A stretch of DNA of 14,789 nucleotides from Saprospiraceae bacterium (GTDB taxonomy: Bacteria; Bacteroidota; Bacteroidia; Chitinophagales; Saprospiraceae). The DNA lies in assembly GCA_016710625.1 (NCBI GenBank), contig JADJVK010000039.1:1-14789 (forward strand). Direction: 5' to 3'. This document shows positions 8,261 to 14,789 of the stretch, piece after piece. The notes beneath the pieces were generated by a model, which worked only from the letters and a program-made list of their open reading frames with translations, was not told the DNA's origin and did no database searches. Position numbers and translations under genes: made by a program. How positions within the stretch are numbered: position 1 is the stretch's first letter; each line of letters begins with the position of its first letter.

Positions 8261-8899
8261 TCAAATTAGTTTGTTCTCAACAGCAATACGTATCAATGCA
8301 GCAGTATTACTTACATTAAATTTGAGAAGAAGATTATTTCTATGGCTATTTACTGTTGTGATGCTAATAAAAGTTGATTCGCTATTTCTTGATTTTTCAT
8401 ACCTTTAGAAATGAGCTCAAGTACTTCTTTTTCTCGGCTTGTGATGAATGGAACATTTTTGTTAACTTTACTTGACATAAAATCTGAGTCAACTGTACCT
8501 AATTGGCGATCAATGTAAGTTCCACCAGACATTACAACTTTGATTGCATCTTGAATATCTTCAATATTTGCAGATTTAAGCAAGTATCCATTTGCTCCAT
8601 TTTTAATCATTTGGGTTAGAAACCCCATGTCATTATAAGTTGTAACAGCCATTATTTTTAGCCTTGGATATTCTTTATGAATACGTTTCACCAAATCTAA
8701 ACCATTTACATCTGGTAAAACTAATATCACTAAAAACTAAGTCAACTTCATTATTTTTTAAATATTCCATTGCCTGAAATGAATCATTAACTGAAGCAAC
8801 AATCTTAATATTATCAAATGTTTCCACCAATGCTTTCATCCCCTTCAGTACCATTGGGTGGTCATCAACATGAAGTATAGTTATTACTTTTTCTGACAT
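8261..8899 (-). CDS. NarL/FixJ-type response regulator, two apparent frameshifts
   Basis: Two single-base shifts break this gene: an extra base in an A-run at 8717-8720 and a missing base in an A-run at 8369-8372 (plus-strand view). Corrected, it runs from the ATG at 8897-8899 to TGA at 8261-8263 and encodes 212 residues, the usual length. The receiver domain has acidic residues D12-D13 (ILHVDDHP), phosphoacceptor D58 in LVFSDISLPDVNG, the AVTTYND switch segment and LLKSA with the conserved lysine. A linker leads to a LuxR-type helix-turn-helix of about 60 residues: TSREKEVLELISKGMKNQEI, then ANQLFISITTVNSHRNNLL. It binds DNA when phosphorylated. The partner kinase lies 39 bases upstream on the same strand, so the two are surely one operon and one signalling pair. 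The target genes are unknown. If the shifts are real, both the phosphorylation site region and the DNA-recognition helix are destroyed. Confidence 0.88.
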
Positions 8900-8938
8900 T
8901 TTTAATAAATTTTAGATTGAAATTAGTTAAAAATTATG

Positions 8939-10972
8939 TTAACTTTCACCCAAAGTTAATGGAATCTCTATTAGAAAAGAGGTACCATTGGAATTGGAGT
9001 TAATATCCATTTTTCCATTAAGATAATTAACTCTTGACTCAATGTTTTGAAGACCACTACTTTCCTTAATATTGATTTTACTATATTCAAATCCTTTACC
9101 ATTGTCTTCAATTGTAATTTGTAACAACTCATTTTGTCGAGTGACTTGAACTAAAATTTGTGTCGCATCAGCATGTTTAATGGCATTATTAATCAGTTCT
9201 TGTATGATTCTGTAGCAAATAAGCTCAGTAGTACTATCTATTCGAGATTCTAAGCCATAAAATTGATGTATGATTGTTAAATTGTCCGAATTTAGAAAAC
9301 CATTACAAAAATTTTCAGTAGCAATTTGTAGACCAAATTTGTGCAATGATTCAGGAATCATATTATGAGATACTCTTCTAAGTTCTAAAATAGATTCATC
9401 TAATTTTTCAATTGCATACTGAAACATTTTATATCCTGTTTCATTCAAGGTTTGATTCCCAACCGCTCCTAAGTTAAGTTTCACACCAGATAGTAGTCCA
9501 CCCAAACCGTCATGCAAATCTCGACCTAATCTTGTTCGTTCTTCCTCTTGTCCTTGGATAATAGAATTAGCAGCTATTAGTTGTTTTTCCTTTTCCAAAA
9601 GGATAATTTTTTCTAGCTGAAGTGCCTTTTCCTGATTTGCAAGTTGTTTCTCCTTTTCAGAATTTTTGTAATAAAAGAAAGTAGCTAAACTTATTAAGGC
9701 AAGAAATAACAATAATGCTAATATCAACCATAGTCGCTTTTGAGCAATTGCCTGCTGTGCTTTTTGTTGTTGTTGTAAGACATCTATTTTAGCTTCTTTC
9801 TCTTTCGTTTCGAATTTTACATTATATTTCTGTAGTAAATCTTCTTTAGTATGGATAATAAAACTATCATTGGCTATTTTATAAAGTTGCATTTGTTCAT
9901 AAGCTTTTTTGTAATTTCCTAAATTAAATAATGCTAATGAATTTAAATAATATATTGAGGAGACAAATTCCTTCGAGTTATATTTTTCAACATCTCTCTG
10001 TAAAGAATTAGATGCAATTAACAGCTCTTTCCACATCTTCAGTTCTTTCAAAATTTCACATTTTTCAAAATTGGATTCTACAATCATATTTGGGGCATCC
10101 AAAATATTAGCATAGTATATTGAAGAGTCTATTTCAAAAAGAGCATTTTTATAATTTTTATATTTAATTTTTTGGAGTGCTGCACTAAAATTAAAATAAT
10201 CTGATAATGTAGTAGGATCTTTAACTTGAGTTGCTTTACTATAATATATTGGTAAGATTTTCTCACATTCATCGAACTTTTCATTATTGAGCTTAGTCCA
10301 TAACCAATCACTATGCAGATCTAACCAAAAAATCAAATCTTCTCCATTTTTATTAATTATTTTCTCGGCAAGTATTTTCCCTCTGTCAATATAATTTTCA
10401 GCCTCTTTCCAATTATCTAATGATTGGTTAATTTGGCACAATCTCCTCAGTACATGAATCATTGAACTAGTATCTTGATTCATTTTAGCTAGTTCTAAAG
10501 TAGAATCTGCCAATCCAATAGCTTGAATCTGCCTTCCACTAAAATTATATAAATGAATCATTTGTAATTGTACTTCACAATTCCAAATATTTTTTTTCTT
10601 AGTATTAGAATTTTTTGGGTTATAAAATTTAAACAATGTATAGCTAGCCTCTACTTCATTTTGTTCTCCATACTGGTTCAACAATTGAATTAAAAAATTG
10701 TAATAAAGTGCATATAGTTTATTACTATTATCTTTTTTTGCAAAATCTAATAAAACAGATAAAATACATCGTTGATAGGTTGAATCTTGATATGAATTTT
10801 GAATTAATATGGATTCCAAAAACAGTACCTCTAGCATCATCTGATGAAGCTCCTGTAATTCGCAATTTATCTTTTCATTAAGACAATTATTTTGAGCTAA
10901 GACAGCGATAGAATATACCGCAAAGCAAAATACTAAAGTCCATTTATAAAACCAATTATTCTGAATTTTCAT
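8939..10972 (-). CDS. TPR-containing sensor histidine kinase (HisKA_3 family)
   Basis: 677 residues, intact. Signal peptide or N-terminal anchor at 1-26 (SIAVLA-Q). A helical sensor region at about 35-390 carries degenerate TPR-like repeats (for example 185-205 and 345-365) and would lie in the periplasm. A coiled-coil/QQQ-rich stretch precedes the membrane helix at about 413-435. A second coiled coil (440-475) leads to the HisKA_3 dimerisation domain, EEERTRLGRDLHDGLGGLLS, with phosphoacceptor H487. The HATPase_c domain has the N box QELINNAIKHA (591-601), G1 DNGKGFE (623-629), G2 SSGLQNIESR (638-647) and a normal end (NGTSFLIEIPL). It is a NarX/DesK-type kinase with a periplasmic TPR input, a common Bacteroidota architecture. 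Its partner is the LuxR-type regulator downstream. The signal it senses is unknown; proteins or peptides are often proposed for TPR inputs. Confidence 0.95.
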   Translation of the reverse strand: MKIQNNWFYKWTLVFCFAVYSIAVLAQNNCLNEKINCELQELHQMMLEVLFLESILIQNSYQDSTYQRCILSVLLDFAKKDNSNKLYALYYNFLIQLLNQYGEQNEVEASYTLFKFYNPKNSNTKKKNIWNCEVQLQMIHLYNFSGRQIQAIGLADSTLELAKMNQDTSSMIHVLRRLCQINQSLDNWKEAENYIDRGKILAEKIINKNGEDLIFWLDLHSDWLWTKLNNEKFDECEKILPIYYSKATQVKDPTTLSDYFNFSAALQKIKYKNYKNALFEIDSSIYYANILDAPNMIVESNFEKCEILKELKMWKELLIASNSLQRDVEKYNSKEFVSSIYYLNSLALFNLGNYKKAYEQMQLYKIANDSFIIHTKEDLLQKYNVKFETKEKEAKIDVLQQQQKAQQAIAQKRLWLILALLLFLALISLATFFYYKNSEKEKQLANQEKALQLEKIILLEKEKQLIAANSIIQGQEEERTRLGRDLHDGLGGLLSGVKLNLGAVGNQTLNETGYKMFQYAIEKLDESILELRRVSHNMIPESLHKFGLQIATENFCNGFLNSDNLTIIHQFYGLESRIDSTTELICYRIIQELINNAIKHADATQILVQVTRQNELLQITIEDNGKGFEYSKINIKESSGLQNIESRVNYLNGKMDINSNSNGTSFLIEIPLTLGES

Positions 10973-11065
10973 CCTTTGATGTTTATTAAAGCTATTGTAA
11001 TAAAAAAGTAAATAATCAAAAAAATAAAAGATTAGATTTTAATACAATTTTAATTATTTTGGGGT

Positions 11066-11188
11066 GGTTGCCCAAACAAAATGCATTTTTTTTTCATTTG
11101 GTTTTTTCCTTCAGTCCATTTTAATTCAAAAATTCTTTAAAATTTGGATTTGGGACAGAGTTTTCAAGATGTCCAGGCAACCTTTTTT
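11066..11188. other. Candidate structured RNA or terminator-like element upstream of the kinase gene
   Basis: GGTTGCC (11066-11072) pairs perfectly with GGCAACC (11176-11182). Immediately inside the second arm, separated by one base, GGACA (11153-11157) pairs with TGTCC (11170-11174). CAAA/TTTG at 11073-11076 and 11097-11100 could form another stem stacked on the outer helix. Six T (11183-11188) follow the outer arm on the plus strand. The arms are more GC-rich than the surrounding DNA. It could be a leader of the leftward kinase mRNA, a small rightward RNA with its own T-run, or chance. No coding sequence was recognised here. Confidence 0.2.
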
Positions 11189-11219
11189 ATACTATATTTT
11201 TGTTTTATCTATTAATAAA

Positions 11220-11988
11220 TTAATAATACAAATCATTATCTTTGGGGTCTATTTTATCATTTCCGGGATTTGGGTCTTCTTTTTTCCCTAAATTTTTTCT
11301 TAGCAAATCTTCAAGTACTTTCGTTAGACTTTTATTTGGGTCATTTTGACCATTATTTGATTGTGGGGCAAGTAAGTTGTCCATCTTTTTTAATGTATTT
11401 TTTCCAACTATTCCATCAGGAGAGAGTCCATGATTTAATTGAAATCGCACAACAGCAGCATGTGTTTCATGCAGGAATATCCCATCAGCCCCATATTTAG
11501 GCAATACTGTATCATGAACAATATCTACTACTCCATTCGTATTTTTAGGTGCTGGAGAAAGTAACTTAATCAAGCATTTTTGTATTTTAGTAACACTATT
11601 TCCTCTGCTACCTTTTTTGAAAAATTTACCACCTAATAAACAAAGTTCAAGATCAGAGTCCCCAGATAGTTCTTCAGAATGTAGTATTGGTAATTTATCA
11701 TCATCAAATAAAACACCGCCTTTACCTGGTCCATCTGGTATCAAATTAGGTATTGGTAAAATATCATCTAAAACACCAGGTGGGTTATTTCCACTATAAG
11801 ATCCATGGAAAATTCCTTCTCCAATTGGGGTTAATTTCTATATTACTAACGTTTTCATCATCTCTACTACTTTTCATTTGCAATGGTACAGACTTCATTG
11901 AAATACCAAAAAGAATTTGCAATATCATCTTGACTATTAGCCTTTGAATCATGCTTTTGGATTTTTCAGAGAAAAACCTTCTAGACAT
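11220..11988 (-). pseudogene. Peptidoglycan-binding-domain protein, three apparent frameshifts
   Basis: Minus-strand coding similarity moves through the frames. It starts at the ATG at 11986-11988 (MSRRFFSEKSKK), shifts near 11955-11958 to ...HDSKANSQDDIANSFWYF, again near 11871-11874 to SSRDDENVSNIEINP, and again at 11827-11830 to IGEGIFHGSYSGNNPPGVL. It then stays open to the stop at 11220. One-base changes in homopolymers (A4 to A5, A4 to A3, C4 to C3) restore a 255-residue protein. The conserved part, about residues 126-206, is a PG_binding_1 domain: FFKKGSRGNSVTKIQKCL, YGADGIFLHETHAAVVRFQ and LNHGLSPDGIVGKNTLKKMD. There is no signal peptide. The first half is acidic and G/P-rich and not recognised; the tail is K/D/N-rich. 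The layout resembles proteins found near extracellular contractile injection systems, but no such genes are in view. It lies 247 bases upstream of the kinase gene on the same strand. Confidence 0.7.
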
Positions 11989-12045
11989 ATTATTTTTTTA
12001 GTTTTATTATAATTCAAATTACAAAAAAAGATACTAATCAATGGT

Positions 12046-13727
12046 TTATTGCTTTACAATAATGTGACTGGAAGTTGAATTTGGTAATTCTACAACTAAA
12101 ATATAAACCCCATCAATCAATCCTCTAAAGAGATACATTCGTTTTCGATTCTGATTTTCTAATTAATTTTCCATCAGTACTATATAAAACGACTTGTTTG
12201 ATTGGCTCAACAGCTTGAATTTCAACAATATCTGATGTAGGGTTAGGATAAATTAACAAATTGATTGATTGATTAATATCAATACTCGAAGTAGTTCCAT
12301 TCTTGTTACCTGTACCAATTGTACCATTTGGCGGAGGAATAGACAGTTCAGCTCCATTTGCAAATTCGTCTGCACCAATATCTATTGTGCTAGTTCTATT
12401 TTCTCCGTCATAATCTAACATATTTACAAAAGTTGCTTTCCCTGCATTTATTGCCTTACTTGATAGAGTCAAATGCAAATTGTTATTCAAATTTGGGTTT
12501 GTTTCCAAACTATTATTATCATAACCATACTGTGTTTCCAAGAGGAAAACTGAAGAGCAGGCCACCCATTATCATCGAAAGTACAACTGCTGCCATTGCT
12601 TTTGAAATAAATATTATAATTTTATAAGATTTGTTCCCTCAAGTGCATTTTCACGGAGTAAGAAAATATGTCTATACATCATTAGTAGGGCTTTGATCAA
12701 TAAAAATATTATTAAAACATTTTATATCTTTAGAAATAGGATAAACAGTTAATTGGTCATCAACACCAACTTCACCTGAAAGAAATGTAAGTGGTGAATG
12801 GTATTTTGGGCTTGATGTAATCACTGTATTATTATATGCTTCGCATTGATAAGCCCCCACAAAAAAAGTAATCCAGCCCCACCTGAATTAATGATGAAAT
12901 TATTTCGAACAATTGTCTGAATACTTTCATAATATTTGGGATTAGAAACGGGATCAAACCATTCTCCATCAGTATAAAAACCAATGCCAATTCCTGCATC
13001 TCCAACATTTCTAATTAAATTATTTTCAATTATTGACCCCTTAGATCCACCTTTTGCATAAAGTCCGTTGGTTGAAATATCATGAAAATAACAGTTTCGA
13101 ACTATCATTCTTGCTCCATTTACATTATCTATTCCTTCAGCATTTGGTCCACCATTGACAGGTAAATTTTCAGGTCCAACTCCAGAGTTATATATCTCAC
13201 AATCAATTATTTGAATATCATTGCAACCTGGAGTTATTTTGATACAATCTCTTCCTGTATCATGTATTTTACATCCTTTTTTTATTGAAATACCACTAAC
13301 ACCAACTTCTTTGATTAACTGGTAAACCCCAATTCCAATTGGAATCAAAGAACAAACCGAAAAATGCACCTCCCACTATCTCAATTCTTTCCAATAATCC
13401 TCCGACTGTGTTTGGGTCACTATACCATAATACTGCAGCAATAGTTTCTCCTTTATCTACAGGAGCTTCTATTTTTGCCCACTCCCCCGGATAAGATCTT
13501 ATGGTTAAATTGTTTATCTCTATTTTGATTTCATCTGATGTATAAGTACCATTTCTCATTTCTATAACATCCCCATCATTTGATGAGTTGACTGCTTTTC
13601 GGAGTGTTTTAAAAGGTTGGCTTAAAGTGCCAGAATTATTGTCATTACCTTTTGTCAACACTCATACTAAAGTAGCTTTGAGCAATACTACATTAAACAA
13701 TAAACAGATGAAAATTAGAGTTCGCAT
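12046..13727 (-). pseudogene. Right-handed beta-helix protein with T9SS sorting domain, about eight frameshifts
   Basis: Corrected for single-base indels, this reads from the ATG at 13725-13727 to TAA at 12046-12048 as about 559 residues. A signal peptide (MRTLIFICLLFN, then SIAQ) is followed by SVDKGNDNNSGTLSQPFKTL, the usual opening of DUF1565/parallel beta-helix proteins. The helix coils include CKIHDTGRDCIKITPGCNDI, AEGIDNVNGARMIVRNCYFH, GLYAKGGSKGSIIENNLIRN and TIVRNNFIINSGGAGLLF. The later part reads NIYFKSNGSSCTFDDNGWPA and AINAGKATFVNMLDYDGENR. It ends in a T9SS type A domain (YPNPTSDIVEIQ, ending SSHIIVKQ). The probable role is exported polysaccharide binding or cleavage, but no catalytic residue can be named. 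Breaks lie near 13690-13697, 13650-13653, 13327-13330, 12861-12867, 12671-12677, 12620-12623, 12535-12537 and 12127-12129. Either the gene is decayed or the assembly is poor here. Confidence 0.8.
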
Positions 13728-14062
13728 AAGAAATTAATATTTGAATAAAATAATTAATAAATATATTTTTTAAGTATAAAACATTTACCAACAAATTTAA
13801 TTGTAAATGCTATTTCTTTTATCCTCTAAAAATAGGATATTTATAAACCATTGATTTGTAGGATATACTTAAAATTCATTTAAATTCATGAATACTTAGT
13901 GATTTCTACTTATTTTGGTCAGCCTTTATCAATAAATATTTAATCATAAAATATCTATAATTAAATAACTGTCTTTTTACCAGAACAAAAATCCATTGAA
14001 TTAGTAAATTCTCAATAAATTTGTTTGATTTTAAAAAGTCTTTTGAAAACTCAAAATGAAAA
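13728..14062. other. Intergenic region between divergent genes
   Basis: 335 AT-rich bases between the leftward beta-helix gene and the rightward acetyltransferase gene. It holds a possible promoter box at 13792-13799, an 11-base inverted repeat with distant arms (TTTTAAGTATA at 13768-13778 and TATACTTAAAA at 13864-13874) and a short hairpin (TATCCT at 13820-13825 with AGGATA at 13834-13839). No open frame that looks coding and no RNA gene were recognised. Confidence 0.5.
13792..13799 (-). promoter_or_regulatory. Possible Bacteroidota -7 promoter box for the beta-helix gene
   Basis: Read on the minus strand this is TAAATTTG, an exact TAnnTTTG match 65 bases before the ATG at 13727. No TTTG or TTG is present at the expected -33 spacing, so the call rests on one half of the promoter in AT-rich DNA. 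Confidence 0.22.
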
Positions 14063-14511
14063 ATGAAAGTGATGGAAATAAATTTTGAGGAATACACCAT
14101 ATCTACAGATAGAGCTATAATGGATATTGTTGCAATTCACGATTTTTTGTCAAATCACTCAAGTTGGAGCAAAAATATCCCCTTCGAAAAAGTCCAATTA
14201 TCAATAGATAACTCCTTGAATTTTGGGGTTTTTCACAATGAAAAGCAAATTGGTTTTGCTAGAGTAATTTCCGATTTTTCAACCATCGCTTATTTGGGAG
14301 ATATTTATATTTTACAAGAATATAGAGGGAAAGGTTTGTCTAAAAAATTGATGGATGCTATCTTTGTAACACCCTAATTTACAAAGCTGAGAAGATGGAT
14401 TTTATTGGATCTCCTGTTGGTTGGCTTTATGAAAAATATGGGTTCACTCAATTACCCAATCCTGAAATTTATATGGAGCTTTACGACCCAAATTTTTACA
14501 AGAACGTTTAA
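14063..14511 (+). pseudogene. GNAT-family N-acetyltransferase, about three frameshifts
   Basis: The first 102 codons are intact: EINFEEYTISTDRAIMDI, IHDFLSNHSSWSKNIPFE and then the GNAT core FARVISDFSTIAYLGDIYIL, with the acetyl-CoA pyrophosphate-binding loop QEYRGKGLSKKLMDAI. The frame then breaks near 14368-14369 (extra A), near 14383-14385 (missing A) and near 14405-14411 (missing base). Corrected, it continues as FVHPNLQKLRRWILL and GSPVGWLYEKYGFTQLPNPE, ending at TAA 14509-14511 after about 149 residues. This matches the family ending in which the final Y-x-K-x-G-F strand follows the LRRW helix. Uncorrected, translation stops at 14375-14377 and loses the last quarter of the fold. Members of this GNAT subgroup are common stand-alone cytoplasmic acetyltransferases with unknown substrates. 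The start could be the ATG at 14063 or the one at 14072. A DUF2200 gene follows after 25 bases, possibly co-transcribed. Confidence 0.85.
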
Positions 14512-14536
14512 ATAAAATAGGAAAAATTTAGAAAGT

Positions 14537-14789
14537 ATGATGAATACCAAAGTATATAAAATGTCTTTTGCCAGTGTTTATCCACTCTATATCAACAAAG
14601 TGGAAAGAAAAGGGAAAACAAAAACAGAGTTAGATACCATCATCTATTGGCTAACTGGTTATGACGAAGCTGCTTTTCAACAAATATTAGACAATAAAAC
14701 TGATTTCGAAACTTTTTTTGCCCAAGCTCCCCTACTCAATCCGAATGTTTCAAAAATTACTGGTGTTATTTGTGGTTATCGAGTGGAAG
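14537..14789 (+). CDS. DUF2200 family protein, 3' end beyond window
   Basis: An open frame from ATG at 14537 (or the adjacent ATG at 14540) to the right edge, 84 codons visible. The sequence KVYKMSFASVYPLYINKVER, then IIYWLTGYDEAAFQQIL, FETFFAQAPLLNPN and ITGVICGYRVE follows the DUF2200 pattern closely. These are small cytoplasmic proteins of about 115-120 residues, so some 30 residues should lie beyond the window. The function is unknown to me; the family is widespread as single genes in Bacteroidota, Firmicutes and Proteobacteria. There is no signal peptide or membrane helix. It starts 25 bases after the restored end of the acetyltransferase gene, which suggests a shared transcript. The frame is intact over the visible part, unlike its upstream neighbour. 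Confidence 0.9.
   Translation, partial: MMNTKVYKMSFASVYPLYINKVERKGKTKTELDTIIYWLTGYDEAAFQQILDNKTDFETFFAQAPLLNPNVSKITGVICGYRVE

Noticed and set aside
11617..11947. Plus-strand open frames over the peptidoglycan-binding protein
   Set aside because: Antisense shadows; the opposite strand holds a recognisable PG_binding_1 domain.
11794..11988. A separate 64-residue gene at the start of the peptidoglycan-binding protein
   Set aside because: Its middle is not protein-like, while two single-base shifts give a coherent reading that joins the downstream domain.
13906..14100. Minus-strand 64-codon open frame in the intergenic region before the acetyltransferase gene
   Set aside because: Overlaps the acetyltransferase start, consists of AT-rich low-complexity codons (I, F, K, L) and resembles no known protein.
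1..14789. CRISPR arrays, tRNA/rRNA genes, insertion sequences and phage genes
   Set aside because: Looked for on both strands; no regular repeat-spacer pattern, no transposase or integrase motifs and no tRNA cloverleaf was recognised by eye.

Overview
The window looks like chromosome of a Bacteroidota bacterium, probably an environmental member of the Saprospiria/Chitinophagales type; the rank below phylum is a guess. The reasons are strongly AT-rich DNA, starts without recognisable Shine-Dalgarno sequences, two proteins ending in type IX secretion (T9SS) type A sorting domains, an SdrD B-like surface protein, an Omp28-type exported thioredoxin-fold protein and an exported-TPR histidine kinase. 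There are no RNA genes, insertion sequences, phage genes or CRISPR arrays.

Layout. 1-2069 (-): most of a large exported SdrD B-like protein that runs off the left edge. 2459-3712 (+): a membrane-anchored protein resembling the linalool dehydratase/isomerase-like alpha/alpha-barrel family. 3884-4171 (+): a conserved 95-residue three-helix membrane protein. 4516-5406 (+): an exported protein with a DnaJ-like cysteine-rich zinc-binding segment between two lipocalin-like halves. 5441-5860 (+): an SRPBCC/AHSA1 protein. A strong hairpin at 5916-5968 separates these from the convergent minus-strand block. That block holds an Omp28-family T9SS cargo protein (5974-7973), a NarL-type response regulator (8261-8899) with its TPR-containing sensor histidine kinase (8939-10972), a peptidoglycan-binding-domain protein (11220-11988) and a right-handed beta-helix protein with a T9SS sorting domain (12046-13727). 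On the right, reading +, are a GNAT acetyltransferase (14063-14511) and the start of a DUF2200 protein (14537 to the edge).

The histidine kinase and response regulator are 39 bases apart and surely form one two-component system. The other genes do not form an obvious pathway; the common theme is cell-surface and exported proteins. The most unusual property is that five genes in the right half (7.08-14.41 kb) are broken by about 17 single-base indels, mostly in short homopolymers, while the left half and the 2-kb kinase gene are intact. Restoring one base at each site gives continuous proteins of sensible family length (666, 212, 255, 559 and 149 residues). This points to assembly or sequencing error more than to real decay, but the sequence alone cannot settle it.
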